Assembly: GCA_900557405.1 (NCBI GenBank)
Contig: USSF01000006.1
Location: 1 to 52,485 of the forward strand
DNA length: 52,485 nucleotides
From: an uncultured Prevotella sp.
GTDB taxonomy: Bacteria; Bacteroidota; Bacteroidia; Bacteroidales; Bacteroidaceae
Reading direction: 5' to 3'
Shown: positions 14,631 to 22,550 of the stretch, piece after piece
How positions within the stretch are numbered: position 1 is the stretch's first letter
Layout of the letters: the number at the start of each line of letters is the position of its first letter
Notes under the pieces: model-generated
What the model was told of the DNA's origin: nothing
What the model saw: only the letters and a program-made list of their open reading frames with translations
The model's database searches: none
Position numbers and translations under genes: made by a program

Positions 14631-15707
14631 TTATTTCAGGGCGTCTACGAACTTGTCAAACATAAACTCTGTATCTACCGGACCTGAGCAGGCTTCCGGA
14701 TGGAACTGGCTTGAGAACCAAGGGTTGGTCTTGTGGCGGATGCCCTCATTGCTGCCGTCGTTCATATTCACGAACAGCTCCTCCCAGTCGTTGCCGAGAG
14801 TCTTTGCATCCACAGCGTAGCCGTGGTTCTGGCTTGTCACGAAGCATCTGTCTGTTCCCACCATGCGAACCGGCTGGTTGTGTGAGCGATGACCGTACTT
14901 CAGCTTGTAGATGCTTGCGCCTCCTGCCTTGGCAAGCAGCTGGTTGCCCATGCAGATACCGCAGATAGGCTTGTTGGAACGGCTCATCTGCTTGCGGATG
15001 ATATTAACCGCCTCCTCACACATATCCGGGTCGCCAGGACCATTGGCGAGGAAGAGTCCGTCGAACTCCATATCCGTATAGTCATAGTTCCATGGCACAC
15101 GGATTACCTCAACGCCACGGTTGATGAGGCAGCGGATGATGTTATGCTTCACTCCGCAGTCAACGAGCACCACCTTCTTGCCGGCTCCTTCATTGTAGCG
15201 GATAATCTCCTTGCAGCTCACCTTGTCCACGAAGTTCACGCCTTCGTAGAGAGCCTCGGGTATATTGTCAGGCTCGTCGTCGAACAGAATCTTTCCCATC
15301 ATGACGCCGTGCTCACGCAACACCTTCGTCAGTTCGCGGGTATCGATACCCGTGATGCCTGGCACATGCTCGCGCTTGAGCCAGTCGGCAAGCGACTCCA
15401 CAGCATTCCAATGGCTGTATTCCTCGCTGTAGTCGGCTACGATGATTGCCGAAGCGTAAATTCTATCACTCTCCATGAATGTAGCCACACCGTTCTCCTC
15501 CATCGTGAACGGCGGCACTCCATAGTTACCAACAAGCGGATAAGTGAGAGTCATCAGCTGACCGGCATACGAGGGGTCAGTAAGGCTCTCCGGATAGCCC
15601 ATCATGGCAGTGTTGAAGACTACCTCACCTGCCACCGGCTGGTCGTAGCCGAATGACTTGCCATGAAACTTTGTTCCATCCTCCAAGACTAAAGTTACGT
15701 TTCTCAT
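14631..15707 (-). CDS. carA: Carbamoyl-phosphate synthase small subunit
   Basis: The 358-residue CarA supplies ammonia from glutamine to CarB. The N-terminal CPSase domain (RNVTLVLEDGTKFHGKSFGY, AGEVVFNTAMMGYPESLTDP) is followed by a class I glutamine amidotransferase. Its nucleophile is the cysteine in ICGICMGNQLL, with the catalytic His and Glu in SSQFHPEACSGP. The usual GHQ of the nucleophile motif is GNQ here. The open frame starts one codon earlier at a TTG, but the ATG at 15707 is the natural start. It sits between the purF-type gene (133 nt upstream) and carB. Confidence 0.97.
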   Translation of the reverse strand: MRNVTLVLEDGTKFHGKSFGYDQPVAGEVVFNTAMMGYPESLTDPSYAGQLMTLTYPLVGNYGVPPFTMEENGVATFMESDRIYASAIIVADYSEEYSHWNAVESLADWLKREHVPGITGIDTRELTKVLREHGVMMGKILFDDEPDNIPEALYEGVNFVDKVSCKEIIRYNEGAGKKVVLVDCGVKHNIIRCLINRGVEVIRVPWNYDYTDMEFDGLFLANGPGDPDMCEEAVNIIRKQMSRSNKPICGICMGNQLLAKAGGASIYKLKYGHRSHNQPVRMVGTDRCFVTSQNHGYAVDAKTLGNDWEELFVNMNDGSNEGIRHKTNPWFSSQFHPEACSGPVDTEFMFDKFVDALK

Positions 15708-15840
15708 CAAATTTATTTTTTTTGACCTTTCGGTTTTATCAATATATGGTTGTTTCTAAAATTTATCGTCGTCCAACGGGCTGCGTTCCGTCGTCCTGCC
15801 ATTTTGCTGCGGACATCCGGATGGCCGCCCTTTAAGGTTA

Positions 15841-17730
15841 TCAGCGGGACGGCATGTATTTCTTCTCGTAATAGTTCACGAAAGCCTGGTTTACGAGTTT
15901 CACACCGCCCGGCGTCGGGTAGTTGCCCGTGAAATACCAGTCGCCCTTGTGGCCTGGAATCGCCGTGTGCAGTCCCTCTATCGACTGGTAAACGAGCTCC
16001 ACCGGTGTCTTCATGCCCTCGGGGCGCAGCATCTCCACTATCTTGCTGTTTATCTCGTCCACGGTGAACGGCTTGTAGATATCCCTCACGCCGTTTGTCA
16101 TTTCACCCTTCGCCTTCTGCAGCTCGGCCTTGCACTTGCGGTATGTCTCGTCGATGAGACTCTCCATGCCGCGCTCCTTCAGCAGCTCGACGGTTGCACG
16201 GAAGACGCAGAACTCCTCAAGGCTCGGCATGTCGATGCCGTAATAGTCGGGATAACGTATCTGCGGCGAACTGCTGACTACCACGATTTTCTTGGGATGC
16301 AGACTGTCGAGAATCTTCAGGATGCTCTCCTTCAATGTGGTGCCGCGCACGATGCTGTCGTCGATGATTACGAGGTTGTCCACGTAAGGCTCCAGCGAAC
16401 CATAGGTGACGTCGTATACGTGGGAGGCAAGGTCCTTGCGGGAGTTGCCCTCGGTGATGAACGTGCGGAGCTTGATGTCCTTCCATGCCACCTTCTCGCT
16501 GCGCACATACTGATGCAGAATCTCGCGCAGCTCCTCCTTGGTGGGCGTATGTCCGAGACTGTAGAGGCGCTCTATCTTCTGCTCGTTGATGTATCGCTTG
16601 AAGCCGCCGAGCATTCCGTAGAACGCCACCTCGGCTGTATTAGGGATGAACGAGAACACGGTATGTTCCGTGTCATAGCCCACGGCCTTGAGAATAGAAT
16701 CGGTGAGCTGCTCGCCGAGCTTCTTGCGCTCCTGGTAAATGTCGCTGTCAGACCCGCGGCTGAAATATATTCTCTCGAACGAGCACTTGCTGTCGCCGCG
16801 CCTGTCGAGAATCTTCTCTATCGAGATGCCTCCGTTCTTGCTTACGATCAGAGCGTGTCCGGGCTCCAGCTCCTGTATATCGTCGATGCTGACACCGAAT
16901 GTGGTCTGCAGCACCGGGCGCTCGCTCGCCACGGCAATCACCTCGTCGTTCTTGTAGAAGAATGCCGGACGAATGCCCCAAGGGTCGCGCATGGAGAACA
17001 TCTCTCCGCTACCCGTGAGTCCGCACATCACGTAGCCGCCGTCGAAGTCGGGCATCGTGGTCTTCAACACGTTCCCCATCTCCACATTATTGTCGATATA
17101 TTCGGTAATGCAGCTTCCTTCAAGTCCCTTCTGCTTTGCCTGCACGTAGTTGCGCTCCACCTCGCGGTCGAGGCGATGCCCCATATACTCCAGCGTGATA
17201 TAACTGTCGCTGTAGATGCGGGGCGACATTCCCATACCCACGAGCTTGTCGAATATCTCCTCGATATTGGTCATGTTGAAGTTTCCGCAGAGGCAGAGGT
17301 TCTTCGCCCTCCAGTTGTTTCTCCTCAGGAAGGGATGGACGAACTCCAGTCCTTTCTTTCCCGTGGTGGAATAGCGCAGGTGTCCCATATATAGCTCGCC
17401 GGCGAACGGCAGGTTGTTTCTTGCGAAATCCACATCGGAGAGTTTCTCTTCGGGCAGTCCGGCAAACTGGCCGTGTACCCGTCCGAATATCTCCGTAATG
17501 GCGTTGGAACCCTCGGCACGCTCTCTGAACATATACTCATTGCCAGGCTTGGCCTCGAGGTTTACACAAGCCATTCCGGCTCCTTCCTGTCCTCGGTTGT
17601 GCTGTTTCTCCATCATGAGATACAGCTTGTTGAGCCCATACATCCATGTGCCGTACTTCTGCTGGTAGTATTCGAGCGGTTTGAGCAGCCTTACCATTGC
17701 CACTCCGCATTCATGCTTCAAAGGTTCCAT
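15841..17730 (-). CDS. purF: Amidophosphoribosyltransferase (long PurF type)
   Basis: The 629-residue enzyme belongs to the PurF family, which makes 5-phosphoribosylamine from PRPP and glutamine, the first purine step. The N-terminal Ntn domain begins MEPLKHECGVA; cleavage after E7 would expose C8 as the nucleophile. NRGQEGAGM and GHLRYSTTG are typical glutaminase loops. The PRPP-binding site is LVIIDDSIVRGTTLKESI. It is well over 100 residues longer than common PurF proteins (about 470-510). The extra length lies between the domains and at the C terminus (GDWYFTGNYPTPGGVKLVNQ). This long form is known from Bacteroidetes. Whether it is the main purine enzyme or a paralogue cannot be told from this window. 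Confidence 0.88.
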   Translation of the reverse strand: MEPLKHECGVAMVRLLKPLEYYQQKYGTWMYGLNKLYLMMEKQHNRGQEGAGMACVNLEAKPGNEYMFRERAEGSNAITEIFGRVHGQFAGLPEEKLSDVDFARNNLPFAGELYMGHLRYSTTGKKGLEFVHPFLRRNNWRAKNLCLCGNFNMTNIEEIFDKLVGMGMSPRIYSDSYITLEYMGHRLDREVERNYVQAKQKGLEGSCITEYIDNNVEMGNVLKTTMPDFDGGYVMCGLTGSGEMFSMRDPWGIRPAFFYKNDEVIAVASERPVLQTTFGVSIDDIQELEPGHALIVSKNGGISIEKILDRRGDSKCSFERIYFSRGSDSDIYQERKKLGEQLTDSILKAVGYDTEHTVFSFIPNTAEVAFYGMLGGFKRYINEQKIERLYSLGHTPTKEELREILHQYVRSEKVAWKDIKLRTFITEGNSRKDLASHVYDVTYGSLEPYVDNLVIIDDSIVRGTTLKESILKILDSLHPKKIVVVSSSPQIRYPDYYGIDMPSLEEFCVFRATVELLKERGMESLIDETYRKCKAELQKAKGEMTNGVRDIYKPFTVDEINSKIVEMLRPEGMKTPVELVYQSIEGLHTAIPGHKGDWYFTGNYPTPGGVKLVNQAFVNYYEKKYMPSR

Positions 17731-17851
17731 CTATTCTCTTTGCATTTTATAGTTATCTTTCCTGAATAATCTTCCATGCTGCGGACGAGGCTGCACCGTG
17801 GGTTCCGATGTCCTTTCCGCGCGACGCCAACTTGGGTATATATTATATCAA

Positions 17852-17883
17852 AGGGCTTGCTCCCTATAAAAAGGAGTAGCCCT
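17852..17883 (-). terminator. Imperfect hairpin after glmS
   Basis: AGGGCT-T-GCTCC and GGAG-T-AGCCCT form an imperfect stem 16 nt past the glmS stop. A T-rich stretch is in the loop, not after the stem, so termination here may be partial, leaving some read-through to purF. Confidence 0.4.
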
Positions 17884-17898
17884 AAGTATTTGTTCCCG

Positions 17899-19743
17899 TC
17901 ATTCGACAGTGACCGACTTCGCGAGGTTTCGCGGTTGGTCGACGTCCTTGCCCTTGCATACGGCGATATGATACGCCAGAAGCTGCAAAGGAACCGAAGC
18001 TATCAGCGGCTCAAGACATTCAAGCGTCTCGGGCATCTCTATAACCTCGTCGGCAATCTGGCTTATAGTGTCGTCGCCTTTCGACACGAGGGCGATGATT
18101 TTGCCGCGTCGTGCCTTTATCTCCTGGATATTGCTCAACACCTTCTTATACATGTCGTCGCGCGGCGCAATGACCACCACCGGCATGTCAGAATCAATAA
18201 GAGCAATCGGTCCGTGCTTCATCTCCGCCGCCGGATAGCCCTCGGCATGGATGTAGCTTATCTCCTTCAGCTTCAGTGCGCCCTCCAGGGCAACCGGATA
18301 GCTGTAACCTCGTCCGAGGTAGAGGAAATTGCGCGCATAGGTGAACGACCGGCTCAGTTCTGAAATCCTGTCGTTCAGCTCGAGCATCTTCTTTATCTTC
18401 TCCGGAATGACGGCGAGTTCCTTCACCACATCCGAATAATGCTTCTCGGATATCGTGCCCTTCGCCTTTGCCAGAGCCAGGGCGAGCATGATGAGCACCG
18501 TCACCTGACCCGTGAACGCCTTTGTGGAAGCCACACCGATTTCGGGTCCCACGTGGATATAGGAGCCTGTGTCCGTGGCACGAGGGATGCTCGAGCCGAT
18601 GGCGTTGCAGATGCCATACACGAAAGCCCCGTTCTCCTTAGCCAGTTTCACGGCAGCCAAGGTGTCCGCCGTCTCGCCGCTCTGCGAGATTGCGATAACC
18701 ACATCATCGCGGTTGATGACGGGGTTGCGGTAACGGAATTCGCTGGCGTATTCCACCTCCACCGGTATGCGGCAGAACGATTCGAGCACCTGCTTGCCGA
18801 TAAGTCCGGCATGCCAGCTCGTACCGCAAGCCACTATTATGATGCGCTTGGCATTGAGCAGATATTTCTTGTAGTCAATCACGGCACTCAGCGTCACATT
18901 GTTCGCCTCCGTATTGATGCGCCCTCTCATGCAGTTGCCCAGACATTCCGGCTGGTCGAAGATTTCCTTCAGCATGAAATGGGGGTAACCACCCTTCTCT
19001 ATCTGACCGAGGTTCAGATCGATGGTCTTCACCTCAGGGGAGAGTTTGATGTTCTGGATGTTCACCACCTTCAAATCCTCGCCGAGGCGGATCACGGCGA
19101 TATTGTCGTCGTCAAGGTAAACCACCTTGTCTGTATATTCTATAATAGGTGTGGCGTCTGAACCGAGGAAGAATTCATCCTTGCCAACTCCGATTACGAG
19201 CGGACTCTGCTTGCGTGCGGCGATAATCTGGTTCTTCTGGCGTTTGTCAAGCACTGCAATGGCATACGCTCCGATAAGCTGATGGAGCGTGAGCTGCACA
19301 GCTGTGAGCAGATCCACATTCTTCTTTGTCTGGATATACTCTATGAGCTGCACGATTACCTCCGTGTCGGTGTCCGAACGGAAATGCACACCCTCTGAAA
19401 CGAGTTTCTTCTTCAGGTCGGAATAGTTCTCGATTATTCCGTTATGGATGATTGCCAGATTCTTTGACTCAGAATAATGCGGATGGGCGTTGACCGACGA
19501 CGGTTCGCCATGCGTAGCCCAGCGCGTATGGGCGATGCCCACCGTTCCGCTCACGTCCTTGTCGGCACAGAAAGCCTCAAGGTCTACCACCTTTCCCTTA
19601 GACTTGTAGACGCTCAATTCGCCGCCAGCATTAATCAATGCCACTCCGGCACTGTCGTAGCCGCGGTATTCAAGACGCTTCAGTCCGTTAATGAGTATCG
19701 GATAAGCCTCCCTGTATCCTATATATCCTACTATTCCGCACAT
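17899..19743 (-). CDS. glmS: Glutamine-fructose-6-phosphate aminotransferase
   Basis: This 614-residue protein makes glucosamine-6-phosphate from fructose-6-phosphate and glutamine, the entry to amino-sugar and cell-envelope synthesis. The N terminus MCGIVGYIGYREAYPILING has the nucleophile C2, exposed after Met removal. LEYRGYDSAGVAL and HTRWATHGEPS are further glutaminase motifs. Two SIS domains follow, with ACGTSWHAGLI and SQSGETADTLAAVKLA, and the conserved end DQPRNLAKSVTVE. Its start lies 10 nt after the stop of the Wza-like gene, which strongly suggests one transcript. The leader shows no glmS ribozyme, as expected outside Firmicutes. Confidence 0.98.
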   Translation of the reverse strand: MCGIVGYIGYREAYPILINGLKRLEYRGYDSAGVALINAGGELSVYKSKGKVVDLEAFCADKDVSGTVGIAHTRWATHGEPSSVNAHPHYSESKNLAIIHNGIIENYSDLKKKLVSEGVHFRSDTDTEVIVQLIEYIQTKKNVDLLTAVQLTLHQLIGAYAIAVLDKRQKNQIIAARKQSPLVIGVGKDEFFLGSDATPIIEYTDKVVYLDDDNIAVIRLGEDLKVVNIQNIKLSPEVKTIDLNLGQIEKGGYPHFMLKEIFDQPECLGNCMRGRINTEANNVTLSAVIDYKKYLLNAKRIIIVACGTSWHAGLIGKQVLESFCRIPVEVEYASEFRYRNPVINRDDVVIAISQSGETADTLAAVKLAKENGAFVYGICNAIGSSIPRATDTGSYIHVGPEIGVASTKAFTGQVTVLIMLALALAKAKGTISEKHYSDVVKELAVIPEKIKKMLELNDRISELSRSFTYARNFLYLGRGYSYPVALEGALKLKEISYIHAEGYPAAEMKHGPIALIDSDMPVVVIAPRDDMYKKVLSNIQEIKARRGKIIALVSKGDDTISQIADEVIEMPETLECLEPLIASVPLQLLAYHIAVCKGKDVDQPRNLAKSVTVE

Positions 19744-19753
19744 ACAGTCCTGG

Positions 19754-20554
19754 TTATTTTCTTATTACATTAACTACGAGCGATGCAACAGAAGTGACGA
19801 TTCCCACTGCCGAGAACCACAGCGTGGTGCTCTGTCCGATCGATGCGTTCTGCGCCTTCACCTTGTTCGGCTCAACGATAATGGCATCGTTCTGCTGCAG
19901 ATAGTAATATGGAGAATTAATGAGGTTTGCATCATTGAGGTTGAGACGATGCACGGACTTCTGTCCCGTGGCATCCTCGCGCACGAGCATCACGTTGTCT
20001 CGCTTACCGTAGATGGTAAGGTCGCCGGCATTTGCAAGCGCCTGCAGGATGCTTATCTTCTCAGACTCCACGGTGAACTGTCCTGGATTCGCAACCTCGC
20101 CGAGCACGGAAATCTTGAAGCTCGCCATTTTCACGTTGACAATCGGATGCTCTGTTGCAGACATATACGGCTTCACCTTTTCCTGAATCATCTGCTCACA
20201 CTGACGCTTGGTAAGCCCTGCCACCTTCAGCATGCCCAGCACCGGAAAGTTGATACAGCCATCGTTGTCCACGAGATACTGCAGCAGCGAACCTTGTGAC
20301 CCGCTCAGCGATCCGCCCGCCCTCAAAGGGTCCTGCACGGTGAGATTGAACGGCACGGCTACCTTGGGGTCAGTGGTGCTGACGGTTATGGTCAGGAGGT
20401 CTTTCGGCATAATCTTGGCATCATACAAGCCCTTTGACGCCGAGAGATCCAATGTGTCAACATTCTTGAAATAAGCTACATTCTTTGTACTACCGCAACT
20501 GAAGAATGAGAGTACAACAGTCGCAAGCAATATGGGAAAGATTAGTTTCTTCAT
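19754..20554 (-). CDS. Polysaccharide export lipoprotein (Wza/BexD family)
   Basis: This 266-residue lipoprotein has its modified cysteine at C20 (VVLSFFSCGSTKNV). It carries a polysaccharide-export domain (MPKDLLTITVSTTDPKVAVP) and an SLBB domain (ISVLGEVANPGQFTVES, then ILQALANAGDLTIYGKRDNV). A hydrophobic segment at the C terminus ends VVNVIRK. Family members form the outer-membrane channel for capsule or exopolysaccharide export. The usual partners (tyrosine kinase/chain-length protein, glycosyltransferases) are absent here. Instead the gene is coupled to glmS, which makes a precursor for amino-sugar polymers. Confidence 0.9.
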   Translation of the reverse strand: MKKLIFPILLATVVLSFFSCGSTKNVAYFKNVDTLDLSASKGLYDAKIMPKDLLTITVSTTDPKVAVPFNLTVQDPLRAGGSLSGSQGSLLQYLVDNDGCINFPVLGMLKVAGLTKRQCEQMIQEKVKPYMSATEHPIVNVKMASFKISVLGEVANPGQFTVESEKISILQALANAGDLTIYGKRDNVMLVREDATGQKSVHRLNLNDANLINSPYYYLQQNDAIIVEPNKVKAQNASIGQSTTLWFSAVGIVTSVASLVVNVIRK

Positions 20555-20588
20555 ACGACTTTTAATAAATATACAGATTAAAACTATG

Positions 20589-20620
20589 CAAAATTAAACC
20601 TATTTTCTGATATTGGCAAA
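20589..20620 (-). promoter_or_regulatory. Promoter of the wza-like/glmS unit
   Basis: On the minus strand TTTG (20620-20617) and TAATTTTG (20596-20589) lie 20 nt apart, matching the Bacteroidetes -33/-7 arrangement. The start codon is 35 nt downstream. Confidence 0.6.
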
Positions 20621-20930
20621 TATTTTACAAACTAATTGCTAAACGCATCCATTTATTAATAATCCGGAAACCGAACCCAAGCCGACAAGTTGTAAAGTCT
20701 ATGGATTGACAGACCGAAGCAATGCTCTACGGGTCGTCTGACTGCAGTCAGAAACAAATCCCACTATAGTCAAAAACAAATCTCACGATAGTCAAAAACA
20801 AATCTCACTATAGTCAAAAACAAATCTCACTATAGTCAAAAACAAATCTCACTACCGTGAGACGGCGCGAAAAGCTGCGCTTTCCACCCTGCGGAGCGGC
20901 GGACCCGGTCTCCGGAACCATAACTCCGGC
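20621..20930. other. Intergenic region upstream of the wza-like promoter
   Basis: No gene is visible. It contains the 22-bp tandem array at 20741-20850, listed separately. The array is bordered on the left by a perfect 14-bp palindrome CTGACTGCAGTCAG (20738-20751) and on the right by a CTCAC-TACC-GTGAG hairpin (20847-20860). The rest is GC-rich and featureless. Confidence 0.6.
20741..20850. repeat. 22-bp tandem repeat array, five copies
   Basis: Five directly repeated units start at 20741, 20763, 20785, 20807 and 20829. The last four read ACTATAGTCAAAAACAAATC plus TC with a single change (ACGATAG) in the unit at 20785. The first is more diverged (ACTGCAGTCAGAAACAAATC, CC). There are no spacers, so this is not a CRISPR array. 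It lies about 120 nt upstream of the wza-like/glmS promoter. Confidence 0.92.
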
Positions 20931-20980
20931 AAAAAAAATCCCCCTTTCCACCTTATAATATATATAGGGCAGAAAGGGGA
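20931..20980 (-). terminator. uxaC: Rho-independent terminator after uxaC
   Basis: On the minus strand CCCCTTTC and GAAAGGGG form a stem around an AT-rich loop, followed by GATTTTTTTT. It lies 28 nt past the uxaC stop codon. Confidence 0.8.
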
Positions 20981-21008
20981 ATCATGGGGTTTCTATTTCA
21001 TTGGGATA

Positions 21009-22412
21009 TTAATAGAACTTGAAATAGTTGCGTGCGTTGTTGTAGCTGATGTCCTCAACCATGCGGGAGAGACTCTCCATGTCGTTTGGCAGAAGACCCT
21101 TCTCCACGTCGTTGCCGAGCAGGTTGCAGAGCAGACGGCGGAAATACTCATGGCGTGGGTATGAAAGGAACGAACGGCTGTCGGTGAGCATACCTACGAA
21201 GCGGCTCAGCAGACCGAGAACTGACAGTGCGTTCATCTGGCGTGTCATTCCGTCGAGCTGGTCGTTGAACCACCAGCCTGAACCGAACTGTATCTTGCCT
21301 GGGCATGAACCGTCCTGGAAGTTGCCGAGCATTGTGGCGATAACCTCGTTGGCGCACGGGTTCAAGCAGTAGAGGATAGTGCGGGTCAGCTTGCCTTCCA
21401 TGTTCAGTTCGTTGAGGAAGTGGCTCATTGCCTTGGCCGTTGTAAACTCACCGATTGAGTCGAAGCCGGTATCGGCGCCGAGCTTGTTGTACATCAGCGT
21501 GTTGTTGTCGCGGATAGCTCCATAGTGGTACTGCTGTGTCCAGTCGGCAGCATAGTCCTGCTCTGCGAATACGCGCAGGATGCAGTGCTTGAACTGGCGG
21601 ATTTCCTGTGCAGAGAGCTGCTGCTTGCGCATTGCCTTCTCGAAGATTGTCTCAATCTGGGCGTCTGTATATGGCTCGTCATAGAACTCCTCGATTCCGT
21701 GGTCAGAAAGGCGGCAACCGTTCTCATGGAAGAAGTCATGACGCTTCTGCAGTGCGTCCACCATGTCGGCAAACTTGCTGATTGTAACGCCAGCCACCTC
21801 GCCGAGCTTGTTCACGTAGTCAGCAAAGTCAGGCTTCTCGATGTTCATGGCCTTGTCCGGACGCCATGCCGGAATCATCTTTATCTCGAATCCGCTCTCG
21901 CGTGTCTGCTTGTGGTAGCGCAGGTCATCGATTGGATCGTCTGTAGTACATACACACTCCACGTTGTAACGGCGCATGAAGCCGCGTGCCGTATACTCCG
22001 GCTGCTGCAGTTTCTCATTGCACTCGTCGAAGATCTCACGTGCAGTCTTGGGGCTGAGCTGCTTGTTGATGCCGAAAGCGGTCTTCAGCTCCAGGTGTGT
22101 CCAGTGGTAAAGCGGATTGCGGAATGTATATGGCACGGTCTCTGCCCACTTCTCGAATTTCTCCCAGTCGGATGTGTCGGTTCCGGTGCAGAACTTCTCG
22201 TCCACACCGTTCGTGCGCATTGCACGCCATTTATAGTGGTCTCCACCGAGCCAGAGCTCTGTAATGCTCTTGAACTTGTGGTCGTTTGCAACCATTTCCG
22301 GAATAAGGTGACAGTGGTAGTCGATGATTGGCATTTTAGCCGCATGATTGTGGAAAAGCTCTTGCGCAGTGGTAGTGTCGAGCAAGAAGTTTTCGTCCAT
22401 AAATTGCTTCAT
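21009..22412 (-). CDS. uxaC: Glucuronate isomerase
   Basis: The 467-residue enzyme converts D-glucuronate to D-fructuronate and D-galacturonate to D-tagaturonate in the cytoplasm. Length and sequence match UxaC throughout. The N terminus MKQFMDENFLLDTTTAQELF leads into MPIIDYHCHLIPEM, whose HCH belongs to the amidohydrolase-like metal site. Later CTTDDPIDDLRYH and the ending DISYNNARNYFKFY are typical. The first ATG is used because it matches family starts. It is transcribed from a promoter that overlaps the divergent asparaginase promoter and ends in a strong terminator, so it is a single-gene unit. The other uronate genes (uxaB, uxuA, kdgK) are not in this window. Confidence 0.97.
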   Translation of the reverse strand: MKQFMDENFLLDTTTAQELFHNHAAKMPIIDYHCHLIPEMVANDHKFKSITELWLGGDHYKWRAMRTNGVDEKFCTGTDTSDWEKFEKWAETVPYTFRNPLYHWTHLELKTAFGINKQLSPKTAREIFDECNEKLQQPEYTARGFMRRYNVECVCTTDDPIDDLRYHKQTRESGFEIKMIPAWRPDKAMNIEKPDFADYVNKLGEVAGVTISKFADMVDALQKRHDFFHENGCRLSDHGIEEFYDEPYTDAQIETIFEKAMRKQQLSAQEIRQFKHCILRVFAEQDYAADWTQQYHYGAIRDNNTLMYNKLGADTGFDSIGEFTTAKAMSHFLNELNMEGKLTRTILYCLNPCANEVIATMLGNFQDGSCPGKIQFGSGWWFNDQLDGMTRQMNALSVLGLLSRFVGMLTDSRSFLSYPRHEYFRRLLCNLLGNDVEKGLLPNDMESLSRMVEDISYNNARNYFKFY

Positions 22413-22470
22413 GTTTTGCTTTATTTTAATTGTTTCTGATTAATATGTAATTTGTTTAATAAAAGTACTG

Positions 22471-22500
22471 CAAATATACGAGTTTTTTTTTGATTTCAAA
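22471..22500 (-). promoter_or_regulatory. uxaC: uxaC promoter
   Basis: TTTG (22500-22497) and TATATTTG (22478-22471) on the minus strand are 18 nt apart and fit the Bacteroidetes consensus. The region overlaps the divergent asparaginase promoter. Confidence 0.65.
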
Positions 22501-22519
22501 TATATTTAAACTATATTTG
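22489..22519 (+). promoter_or_regulatory. ansA: Asparaginase gene promoter
   Basis: TTTG (22489-22492) and TATATTTG (22512-22519) are separated by 19 nt, an exact match to the Bacteroidetes -33/-7 pattern. The ATG lies 31 nt further on. Confidence 0.7.
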
Positions 22520-22550
22520 CACTGTCAAAACAAAAAAAGAGTTTGAAGAT

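Noticed and set aside
19744..19753. glmS ribozyme in the glmS leader
   Set aside because: Only 10 nt separate glmS from the preceding gene, and the ribozyme is not known in Bacteroidetes.
20741..20850. CRISPR array
   Set aside because: The repeats are directly adjacent with no spacers, and no cas genes are present.
20741..20850. Plasmid-type iterons (22 bp)
   Set aside because: There is no replication initiator gene nearby and the setting is chromosomal metabolism.
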